Position numbers and translations under genes: made by a program
Part shown: positions 39,000 through 49,012 of the stretch, piece by piece
Position numbering within the stretch: position 1 is the stretch's first letter
Layout: each line of letters begins with the position of its first letter
Assembly: GCA_039583875.1 (NCBI GenBank)
Contig: CM077162.1
Location: forward strand, 163,887,826 to 163,951,825
Reading direction: 5' to 3'
Source: Platanthera guangdongensis
Lineage: Eukaryota > Streptophyta > Magnoliopsida > Asparagales > Orchidaceae
Length of the DNA stretch: 64,000 bases
Notes under the pieces: model-generated
Told to the model about the DNA's origin: nothing
Database searches by the model: none
Seen by the model: the letters and a program-made list of their open reading frames with translations, nothing else

Positions 39000-41900
39000 A
39001 TCTATTTTGCAAGTTAGTCTAAGTGCCCATCCCCCATGTATTACTTAGACAGAAGATGTTCCAGAACTTGGACTAGAACAAGAAAGTCATCTTATGGATC
39101 AGACTTCAGTGTGGGAAAAACCTAATATCTTTCATTAAGGACAAGATGTCTGACTGGTTGGACAAAGCTTTGTTGCCACACCAGCAAACTAATGAGGAAA
39201 AGTAGGCTGTAATCACCGAGGAAAGCTGTAAAGAATAAGTTATTCTTAGAGCAGCAGGGAAGGGGCACATTAAGCTCAGCTGAAAAGTTTCTCAAGTGGT
39301 ATCATCAGTTGTCTGACACTTCAGTGGAAATCGGGAAAACAAGTGTGCTCAGGTTCAACATTATCTGAACCTGTAGCAAATGATGTCCAAGTTAGTGGGA
39401 TTTATGGACAAGCTTGTACAAATTCTAAGGGGAAGAATGTCATGCTAGATACTTCTATTTGGGGAGAATGTTAATAAAGTGTTGCTGGACAAGGTTGAGT
39501 CTTACCTATAATACCTCCAGCACTAAAAAGATCAGCACTACTGCTGAAGTTCAGCAATGTCTCCATAGTCAATGCTGAGTAGGAGAGAGAGAGATTATTC
39601 AGATGTTTGCAACTGCTGTGAATGAGCAAGTTCACAAGAATAGCTAGATTGCTCTAGCTATTGCTGATACAAGTCATCACATTCCTATTGGAGTAGCAGT
39701 ACAAAGAAAGACTTTGCATCAGCATGAAAGGATGATTCAAGGAAAGATCATTTAAGGCTCAAATGGTATCAAAGTCCAGCAACTGCAGGAGAAAATTCAG
39801 TGTCATAAGAAAAGAAAGCTGAAGCCAAGAAGAAGGATACAAGTGGTACAATCATTATGAGAATGGTAACTGTCCATGATCAAGGATGAAGGCAATAGCC
39901 TAGGAGGAGAAGGAAGTTTGAGTTACCAATGCAAAAAGGGTCACTGTGGCTTGAACAGAAAGCAGATGCCAAAGGCAAGTTTGTTGTTAAAGGAAAGAAA
40001 AAGACCTGGCTCATCAAGAAGTGATCATGGTGTAAGGGAACTACTATGATCAACTGATGAGAATCCATCTACAGCTCCAGGACCTTAACCTCCAGAGTTG
40101 GTTCAGAAGGAATTCCAGAAAGAAGTTGCAGGAACATGTTTAGCTTCTTGTTCAGAGGCAGCCAACAGTTGAAAAGGGTCAAGGAACTTCACAGCTGATC
40201 AGCAAGTCCTCAGGACTATGCACAGTCTGAGTGGGAGATCAACCATAGTTTATGGCTACTGCTGTACAGTCTATACTGCTTCCATAAGAATATGCTGGTA
40301 CAAGACAAGAGTAAAAGTCCAGCATATCCTAAAAAGCATGAGGCCCTAAGTGGTGGAAAAGATCTTGAAGGTTTTGAAGACTTTCACTTGAAGACTTTTC
40401 AAGTGGGATACCTTAATTGGTATCAAGGCTGACATACAAAATCCTACCAAAACTGCCCAAGTGGTATTCAACCAACTCAAACAGTCAGGTAGATTGGTCA
40501 GATGTACATTTAGTGCTGAAGAAGTCAGAACAGTGAAAGAACAATTCTTCCACTCTTCACAGTACAAGGAAGAACACAACAATTCTGGGATGATGCTCTC
40601 CAAAGGAGATAATGCTAACTGCCCAGTTAGATGAAAGGAGAACATGTGAGAAGATGCACCTCCACCATAGAGTGCAAGGTAGATAGGATAAGCAAAGATG
40701 GAACCTATCAAATCCTATGAAGAAGACTGACTACTTGGAGCTATAAGAAAGAAACCAGTTATGCAATATCAGCTCCATGGTATCAGGACCACATCCTCCA
40801 GATAAGTAGAACTACCTTATATTGACATTCTATTAGTATAATCTAGATTGCTAGGAATCATGTCCTTCACAGCAGGTCTATGCATATGTAGATTAAGTAT
40901 CAGTTTGTTAGGGAGCTTATGGAAAAACTCAATCCTAAGTTTGTCCTCACTGACAAGTGGCTGATGTGTTTATCATACCACTAGATGAAGTCAAGTTCAA
41001 CACCATCTAGATTGAGATTGCATATGTTGAACTTGGAATAGCTTCAGTTGCTCCCTATCATATTTGTGTTGAAGGATCTACTTTTCTTGTAGGTAGATAA
41101 GTCCTTGATATAACATCAAGACTATAATGAACATCAAGTGGAATCCAGACTGGCATAGACTAGAATGTCTACCAGGAATCTGACAAAGGATGCTTCAGTT
41201 GAGGGGGAACAGGAAGCTGCTGCGGAAGATCAGCTGTCACAACTGCTGATCAGTTTGTCTTAAGGATAATGCACAGATCAAGGTGGAGAGTATGAGAAGA
41301 GGAACAACTAACAACCAGCTCAAGTGGATCCATGGTTCACTTAAGTGCCAAGAGGCTGCAGTGATGTGGTGGATCAATGATATCACCATAAGTGGATGCT
41401 TATTCTATAGATAAAACATCAGCAAGTGAAACTTGTGTGCAGCAAGTTCAAGTGATGCAGTGTTATGTTGTTTCAATGTATCAACACAAAAGGTATGACT
41501 CCTAATCTTATAGATTGATCATTAGGATAATTTTCTTAGTGTTATCAACACAGGACTTTGACTAGGATCAAGAGATAATCTCTCATATAAACCTTTCTCC
41601 TCCCTCAATAGATATTCCTATTGAAGAAGACAGAAAGGGGAAGATGTGTAATAATACATAAGTAGGAGACATAAAAGCATCACTTGACATGACTAGGTCA
41701 TGTTGAGTCAGTGCATATTACTTGAATATGTTCAAGTAGTATGATAAATACAATGACTGACTACATGTTAAGCCATAACTGTGTCAGTGCATATTTTGAG
41801 ATAAGTGCTTCTAGTGGTGCTCCATTTTAAAATATTAAGTGGTAGAAAGGAGAGTGCATATTATTTGAACAATTGCTCAAGTAGTATGAGGATGCATTGA

Positions 41901-42053
41901 CTTAACCTATTGAGTCAATACAATTAAATGAAGCATATTGAATTAATATAGCATAAGCTAGCAGTTGTAGTAGATTTTAATCTACACCTGCATGAAATTA
42001 TGCTGCCTATTTTGGTAATGTCTCTTAGTATTACTGGGTATTCTGCCTTCTTT
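39000..42053. other. Non-coding interior of element D
   Basis: No domain of a copia polyprotein is recognisable in any frame, and ORFs are short and random-looking. AAGTGGTATCA-like words recur (39295, 39768, 40436), reminiscent of primer-site sequence, which may be chance. Direct small repeats of TCAAGTAGTATGA occur near 41733 and 41878. This is what would be expected of a LARD interior. Confidence 0.5.
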
Positions 42054-42066
42054 AAATAGGGGGAGA
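42054..42066 (+). other. Polypurine tract of element D
   Basis: AAATAGGGGGAGA lies one base before the TGTTGGGTCC LTR start at 42068. It is identical to the tracts of A, X and B. Confidence 0.85.
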
Positions 42067-42067
42067 T

Positions 42068-42725
42068 TGTTGGGTCCATTGCCCACAATGTTCCCTAGAG
42101 TGGATTTGAAGAGGCAACATCATCAACACTAAGAGCATAGTTGCATTTGATGTTATTTAAGCTCATCTTGTGCAAGATGTTCCTTGGAACATGTCTAGAC
42201 AGATTGTCTAAGTGATGTGACAGGTGGTCATAAGGAAGAAAAGTGGACACCATGAGAAGATGCTGGAAAGGTAGTAATTTGGCTAAGTCCACAAGCGTTG
42301 AGTGGAGCAAGCTCACTCAATGCCAAAGATAAGGATTCAATATTGTCTAACTGGAAATTTGCCTAAGTCCACAGGCGTTGAGTGAGGACAGCTCATTCAA
42401 CGCCATATAACAAATAGCTTTGAGTTTATCTCAGCTTAACTGGTAGATAGCCAAAAATATGGCTAAGTATAAAAGTGTTGAGTGTAGTCTACTCACTCAA
42501 CACCATACAACAAAAAGGCTGTGAGTCAGACTGAGTCAGTCAAAGCCAAGATAAATTGGCTGAAAATGTGGCTAAGTCCATATGTGTTGAGTGTGGTCTA
42601 CTCACTCAACGCCATACAGCTAATAGCATTGAGTGTTGCCGTGTCTGTCAACTTCACAGAAAAGTTGGGCAAAAATTCGACTAAGTCCACAGGCATTGAG
42701 TGTAGCTTACTCACTCAACGTAAAA
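42068..42725 (+). repeat. 3' LTR of element D, truncated by element C, with five hairpin units
   Basis: TGTTGGGTCC begins the LTR. From 42295 there are five imperfect palindromes of the form GGCGTTGAGTG-n-CACTCAACGCC at 42295, 42374, 42475, 42584 and 42692, each preceded by a GCTAAGTCCA-like sequence. The 5' LTR has one such hairpin (36064). The LTR stops where element C begins (TGTTGGATCCC at 42726). Confidence 0.75.
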
Positions 42726-44299
42726 TGTTGGATCCCTAGTTGGATTTGGGCTAGGTTCACTAACTAGGATGATTGACCCACCATGTATAGCCAGGGTCAT
42801 GTTTGTGTCCTAGAGTTTAGGCTAAGTCCTTAGAATCAATCTTGCATGGACCAGCCAACAGAAGACTTCAGAAGACTCATGACTTATAAGAAAATAAAGT
42901 TCAGAAAGTGAGTTCGACGTTCGTCGAACTCAGCTCGATGAAAGTCGTGCTCCACTCGACGAGCTCAGAGTTGAACTCGACGATATTCAAGCTCAGGTCG
43001 ACAAACTCTGGAAGTTCAACTTCAACACATTATGTCGAGAACACCTTCTCTGAACTCAGGTCGACGAAGATTGATTCTCAGTTCAACGAACTTGAACCAC
43101 AAAATTGGGAAGCTTTTCACAGAAAGTAGTTAGCTGATCTCAGGTCGACAAACTTGGATCTCAGGTCGACGAACAAGAATTCTCAGGTCGACGAACATGA
43201 TCTCTCTAGTCGATGAACTTTTATCTCAGGTCGACGATTTCTATGAAGTTCCAGACTTAGTATTTCCCTCAATCTCTGTCCTTAATTCCATATTATCTAA
43301 CAATATTTTCCTGAGTAATTAATGCATATATTCTCTAAATACTGTCGTTAGTGGCAGTATTGATTATGGTCTTCATCAGGTTGAATGTTTGCTTAATTAA
43401 TTGGGACAGTTGAGGAAATTCATTAAAGAAAATATTCTCTCCAGCCGTATTTCATTCTCCAGGCCATCAGCAATTAATGCAAACAATTCAAAATTCAAAG
43501 GAGAATTTGACAGAGACATATAAAAAATAGATTTACTTTTTAGTCGAAAAAAAGGATACAGAGCATATACAAAAACTACACAGCACTCGGTACACAGAGA
43601 AGATTCACAGAAACACACAAGATCATCTGCTTCTCTGTACAAAAAACATTCTGTTTTCTCCTTGAACTCACTAAAGAAGAAGAACAACAATTACAAATCA
43701 TGAGTCTTCTTCAATCTTCAACTCCAGGAGCTCTCAAGGACAACATATTCAAATCAGTCAGGAGTTTCTGGATTTTCACAAGTCAAAGAAGAAGACCTAC
43801 TACACCCTGTGCAAGACTCCAAGTGATATTGAAAGGAGTTCTTGAGAACAACAATCCACTTGTCTTCTCAGCTGTTTAAGAAAGAGAAGACACCATCAAT
43901 CTCTCTCCCCCTCCTATATAAAGGGTTTATTAACTCCCTTCAAAAGTTTATTTGGTTTTTAGGCACCTGATCAAAAACTTATTGGTGGCAGTCACCTGAT
44001 CAAAACTTGCTAGTGGATTCCTACCAGGGTGGTAGACGAGTGGATATACCCAGGTTGGGGAACCACTATAAAATTTCTTGTGTTGTCTGGTTGCCCCTTT
44101 TTCTTATTGTTCTTGCTGTGGCTGTGATATTTTAGGCTAGCTGTGCTGTGGTAGTTTAGTTTAGATTATTTTCTTTTTATCTTCTACCACTGCTGGTATC
44201 ATTCTTTACTCTGATAATTATTTTAGAAATAGTTAAAAAGATTTTAGATTACTCTATTTACCCCCCTCTAGAGTAAATCAGGTCTAACCACATCTTTCA
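42726..44299 (+). repeat. 5' LTR of element C
   Basis: TGTTGGATCCC to ACATCTTTCA, 1574 bp. TCGTCGA/TCGACGA-related palindromes occupy 42910-43240. TATAAAA lies at 44067 after GGGGAACCAC. The end shares ACCCCCCTCTAGAGTA with the A and X LTRs, showing the same subfamily. Confidence 0.88.
44067..44073 (+). promoter_or_regulatory. TATA box in the LTR of C
   Basis: GGGGAACCACTATAAAATTT, about 230 bp before the LTR end, in the context shared by all copia LTRs of the window. Confidence 0.6.
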
Positions 44300-44301
44300 A
44301 T

Positions 44302-44315
44302 TAGTATCAAAGTGG
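44302..44315 (+). other. Degraded primer binding site of element C
   Basis: TAGTATCAAAGTGG stands where TGGTATCAGAG-type sequence is expected. Both differences from the first ten bases of the site are G-to-A changes. Confidence 0.65.
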
Positions 44316-44405
44316 TTTCCTTTGGTTGTACAAGCTAACCCGTGAACCAAAAGATCCTGTGTTAGATCTGATCTCTATTTCTCTTAGGCTTACTAAGTTC
44401 ACAGC

Positions 44406-46544
44406 ATGGCACAAAACAAGGATTATACAAGCACCAGACCTCCAGTTTGCAATCTGAATAAGTTTGCAATTTGGAAGGCAAGAATTAGGTTATACATAAA
44501 TTCTATTGATGAGGACATCTACAATTCCATTTTGACAAGTCCTCCTCAACCAACAACATCTACATCTACATCAACATCAAGCGCTCATGCTGTTCCACCA
44601 CCTGAGTGGACAGATGCACAGAAGAAGGCAAAGATTGCAGATGCAAAAGTCATGAATATCTTAACCCAGACTATGTCAGATGACATATTCCAGAAGGTGG
44701 CTGAATGCACATCTGTAAAGACAATCTGGGACTCTCTCAACCAGATGGTTGCTGGCTCAGCAAATGAGAGAAAAGATAGGAGATCAGCTCTCATCTCAAA
44801 GTATGAGAATTTCAAGAAGGAAGAAACAAAATCTGTTAGTGACATGTACAATAGATTAAGTGCAATTATTAGTGAGTTGAAGACCTTGGACAAAGATATC
44901 TCTCTCACTGAGATCAATGACAAGATCCTCATTTGCTTCCCAAGCTCATGTGATTCCAGGATTTGGCCAATCGAGGAGGCCAGAAGTCTTAATGAGATTT
45001 CCACAGAATCTCTCCTAGGAAAGCTCAAATCTTATGAGCAGTTGATCAAGTCTAGAGAAGCTACAAAACAAAGGACTCCTCCACCAATAATAAATGAGCA
45101 GAATATAGCTTTTAAAGCTACAAAAGAACCAGAAGCTTCAACATCAAATGAAGAACTCTTAAGTCTCTTAGCTAAGAGATTCTACAAGATGGCTAGGAAG
45201 GACTTCAGGAGAAAGTCATCCAGGCAGGATGAAAAACCCAGGTATGATAAAACACCCACTAAAGAAATAGTGTGTTTTGGGTGCAGGAAACCAGGACACT
45301 TCATCTCAAAGTGTCCTGAAAATCAAAAGAAAGAAAGGAGAAGAGAGAAAGATTCCAGAAGACAACAATACAACAGGCCTTCCTCCAGAAAGTACAAAAA
45401 GAAGGAGAAGGACTTTGTTGTTGAAACTTGGAGTGATACAGAAGATGAATCCACATTCTCTAGTTCCAGTGAAGAGGAAGAAGAGGCAAGGGCAAGGGAA
45501 GTCTGCCTCATGGCAATCAATGCCTCATGCAGCAGGCCTGATGCTGAAGACCAAATAGAAACTCATTCTGAGGAATCAGAAGAGGAATCAGAGACAGAAG
45601 AGGATAAGGTAATCTCTTCTTTTGATTTAAATTCTATTGATTTTAAAAATGAATTCAAAGCCTTATGTAATGACCTAATAAAGTCTGAAAAAGAAATCAA
45701 AATGCTAAGAGATAGGCAAGCTGAATTTGACAATCTATTTGCTGAAAACACTAAGCTCAAGGATGATTTAGTTTTAGCAAATAAACAAATTTTTTCTCTG
45801 AAAACAGAATTATGTGAGGCCAGACAACTTGAGGAATCTCTCAATGGGAGAAGCCTTAAGCTGATGGACATCACAAATGCAGTCAATGATTGACTGAATG
45901 GCAAGCTGGGCTTAGGTGCTTCATCAAGCTTACCTCCCATACTTAAGAAAAACATATTAACTACTCCAATAAAATTTGTCTCTGAAAAAGGAAAGGAAAA
46001 GATAGACAACAATAAAAATGATAAACAACCTGAATTAAAACTTTAGAATAAAAACAGAAATAAGAAAAATATAAATAAAAATAATGTTCAACAGATTTCA
46101 TCGAACTTAGAACGATGAAATGTGTCTAGTTTGTCGAACTCCGATCGACGATCTATGAACGCCAACATTAGCCATAATAATTCATCTTACTGCGATCGAC
46201 GAATCTTGTATGAGTCTTCGAGCAGAGATCGACGAACTTGGGGCACAAAAAATGAATGTATTCATTCTCTGAGCAGAGATCGATGATCTCATCCCATCTC
46301 GTCGAACTCCGGTCGACGTACATACAATACTTCGTCGAACCCAGTCAGACTTACCAAAAATCATAACTTTAACAGAAATTTTAATCAAACTAGAATACTT
46401 GTTAATTCATTTGCTAATTGGGAAATTCCACCTAGGAGATACCATCCTTTAGGATATAAATCTCAACCTAAATTTTCTGTTATATTGAGCTTTTCATATC
46501 AGGAAAACAAAGGGCCCAAGGTAATCTGGGTCAAGAACCACTAA
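44406..46544 (+). pseudogene. Gag of element C, full length with three or more stops
   Basis: ATG 44406 (MAQNKDYTS) opens a 495-codon frame to TGA 45891. The same frame then continues homologous to A's Gag down to TAA 46542, with stops at about 46044, 46116 and 46272. It has a gag-polypeptide domain (LNKFAIWKARIRLY, MSDDIFQKVAE, ICFPSSCDSRIW), a CCHC knuckle VCFGCRKPGHFISKC (45270-45314), an acidic Ser/Glu region and a coiled-coil-like region (45650-45890). The C-terminus, about 46130-46340, again contains the palindromic DNA read as DRRS-type repeats. It supplies the N-terminus missing from A. Confidence 0.85.
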
Positions 46545-46592
46545 TTTTTCCCTTTGCAGGTAAAGAGCTGTCCAACGTTTAATCAACAATAG
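46521..46592 (+). promoter_or_regulatory. Gag/protease boundary of C: intron-like 39 nt and UAG
   Basis: CCCAAG|GTAATC to CCCTTTGCAG|GTAAAG, then CAA TAG at 46590 directly before TAT CTG GAC AGT (protease). This corresponds to A, but here gag and pol are in one frame because the interval is 39 rather than 40 nt. In both elements removing it gives an in-frame join with only the TAG left. Confidence 0.4.
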
Positions 46593-47365
46593 TATCTGGA
46601 CAGTGGATGCTCCAAGCATATGACTGACAACAAGGACAACTTAAATAAGTACAAGACCAAGCTGTTACCAAAGGTGATCTTTGGTGACTCAAATTGTGGC
46701 TAGACTGAAGGCTTCGGAGAAGTCAAGATTAGAGCAGTCACTTTCAAAAAAGTTGTATATATAATTGGACTGAAACATAACCACATCTCCATAAGTCAAC
46801 TATGTGATGAAGGTTATCAAGTATCTTTTAACTCAAGCTCTTGTATTATTTCTTCTAAAGAAAACCAAACTGTTTTAATTGGAAATAGACAAGGCAACAT
46901 ATATGTAGTTAATTTTCAATCTGCAATATCAGATATTTGTTTATTTAATCTTATTAGCAATCAGAATGATCTATGGAATAAAAGATTAGGTCATGTTAAT
47001 ATGAAAAACATTGCTAGGCTATCTAAAGACAACCTTGTTAGAGGATTGCCTTCTGGTCCCTATAAGAAGGAAGGCCTCTGCAGGGCTTGTCAATTAGGCA
47101 AGCAAACTAAATCTAGCTTTAAATCAGTTAAAAAGAGTGATTCACCTAGGATCTTGTACTTGCTACACATGAACTTTTTGGCCCTATTGATGTACAAAGC
47201 CTAGGAGGTAAATCTTATACTGTAGTTATTGTAGATGACTTCTCAAGATTTACTTGTGTTTTCTTTCTGAGATCTAAGTCTGATAACTTCAAGGTTCTTA
47301 CAGATTTTCTCAAGAACATATAGATTGAGTACTCTACTCCAGTTGCATTGATCAGAAGTGATCAT
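46593..47365 (+). pseudogene. Pol of element C, 5' part (protease, integrase start)
   Basis: Protease active site YLDSGCSKHM (46593), then the zinc region with LWNKRLGHVN (usual LWHKR, first His lost) and CRACQLGKQT (about 47083). Integrase core starts LLHM near 47160. The match then changes frame at about 47172, and VVIVDDFSRFT-like codons follow (about 47220). A stop occurs at 46701, with further stops before 47365. The text ends at IRSDH, exactly at the B insertion. Confidence 0.82.
47361..47365. repeat. Target site duplication of element B (ATCAT), left copy
   Basis: ATCAT precedes the B LTR at 47366 and recurs at 58614-58618 after the right LTR. The sequence on both sides joins into the integrase codons for SDHGTEF of element C. 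Confidence 0.93.
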
Positions 47366-48933
47366 TTTCGGGTACATTGGAAAATGTGTACCTGATTTGG
47401 AGAAGCCTTACCTAACTCAATGATATTCATCTATGCGTATTTGATGTTGTGTTGAGTTTCAATGTGCAGGTTTAGGAAATGCAGAAAAAGTTTCTAAGTA
47501 CAAGTGTTGAAACTTGAGAAGAATTGTGTTGACACTTGGGAAAGGCTGTGTCAATACCAGAAGCCAGATTGTGTCGACACACAGGACTTGTGTCGATACA
47601 CAGAAATTATGTCGACAACAATTATGTCGACACACCGGACTTGTGTCGACACACTCCAGAATTCTGTCGACAGCAATTGTGTCGACACACAGGATTTATG
47701 TTGACACACACCAGAATTCTGTCGACATCAACTTTGTCGAGACTAGGAGATATTATGTCGATACACAGGACTTGTGTCGACACATTCCACAGAAGCTGTA
47801 TCAAGAAGAAAAAGAAGAGCTGTGTCGACATTATGTGAGCTGTGTCGACATCACCAAGATTTGTGTCGACACATGATCTATTTGTGTCGACACATTTAAA
47901 GTATTGTCTCGACACTTTACTGCTGAGTTGAAGTTCAATGAAGCACCAGATGTCATGACTAGAGACTTGACAACTGTCACAACCAACAAAGCAGTTGCAT
48001 CTGTCAGAGCTGTCAAAAGGCCGTTAGGAACCAGATCAGCCGGTAACCTCGAATGGAGTCTATATAAAGACATGTTCTATCATTAAAAGAACAAGGAACA
48101 ACTAAGAAGAAGAGAAGTCTTCATCCAGAAATCAACAAGTCTCTAAGGGCAGATCCTGAACAAGTCTGCAAGAAGAATTCAGAGCCACATCTGAATAGAA
48201 GAAGGAAGCTGGATTGAAGATCATCTCCAACTTCAACAAGATCAACCTTACTTTGTTCAAATTCAAGAATCTTTGAAGAAGCTAAGACAGGTTGAATCTA
48301 AGGTTATCAGATCTATCAAGAACTGATCAAGAAACCTTCTACCCATTCTCTCTCTACCTGGGTGAAGGAATTATTCTTTCACAATCAATTTTCTCTGTAG
48401 GATCTTGTATAGATTTGAGTATAGGAAAGATATTTCTCTGAGTTGTAAGCCTAAATCTATAAAGGATGAGGTAGGGCTGAGTGCCTGAGGTAGGGGATTA
48501 ATTTCTCTGAGTTGTAGGCCTGTTGAAGAGGCTGAGGTAGGGCTTGATTGCTTGAGTTATATGAGTGTGGACTCACTCTAAGGTAGGATTCTCTGTGAGG
48601 ATCTAAGCTGTAGGACTTGCTAAAGTCTGAGTTATAGGAACCATTCTGGGTTATAAGTTGTAAGATCTAAGGATCTGAGAAGGAAGAAGGGAGTTAGGCT
48701 GAATCTAGTATACTGCTAGATAAGCGAAGGGGGAAAGTGGATGTATCCATCACTTGGGGAACCATTATAAATCTGTGTGTATGCTGTGTTGCCTGTGTTT
48801 GCTATAATTTGTGTTGTGATAGATATTGCTAAGGTTATCTAACAAGTAATTTACATTATCTGCCTGTATAAAAAGAATTGAACATATTCACACCCATCTA
48901 TGTGTTTAGGATATCTTGAATCCAATTCTTTCA
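47366..48933 (+). repeat. 5' LTR of element B
   Basis: It begins TTTCGGGTACATTGG where the 3' LTR has TGTTGGGTATATTGG, so the terminal TG is lost. It ends CAATTCTTTCA at 48933. TGTGTCGACACA-type palindromes fill 47520-47925 (perfect example 47570-47581). TATAAAT is at 48766. Confidence 0.93.
48766..48772 (+). promoter_or_regulatory. TATA box in the 5' LTR of B
   Basis: GGGGAACCATTATAAATCTG, about 165 bp before the LTR end. The 3' LTR has TATAAAT at 58442 in the same context. Confidence 0.6.
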
Positions 48934-48935
48934 AG

Positions 48936-48949
48936 TGGTATCACAGCGA
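48936..48949 (+). other. Primer binding site of element B
   Basis: TGGTATCACAGCGA follows the LTR after two bases and fits the initiator-Met tRNA site with one mismatch (A to C) in the first eleven bases. Confidence 0.8.
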
Positions 48950-49012
48950 GGTTGCTCAAGATTAGACTTAACAGTCTGAGTTGATCTATAAGGCAGTTAT
49001 CAGTTAGACAAA

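Larger units (their letters stand above)
35852..42725 (+). mobile_element. Copia-like element D without recognisable pol (LARD-like)
   Basis: A partial 5' LTR (to 37585), primer site (37588), decayed gag (37746-38999), about 3 kb without coding signals, a polypurine tract (42054-42066) and a partial 3' LTR from 42068. No integrase, RT or RNase H motif was found on either strand between 39000 and 42050. It is therefore either a non-autonomous element mobilised by Sirevirus enzymes or a very decayed copy. The left LTR is fused to G3 and the right LTR is cut by element C. Confidence 0.7.

Noticed and set aside
40346..40711. A 121-codon minus-strand frame in D
   Set aside because: No recognisable domain, no homologue in the window and random-looking composition.
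47520..47925. CRISPR-like array of TGTCGACA repeats
   Set aside because: Units are palindromes with irregular spacing inside a retrotransposon LTR of a plant-type genome. There are no uniform spacers or cas genes.
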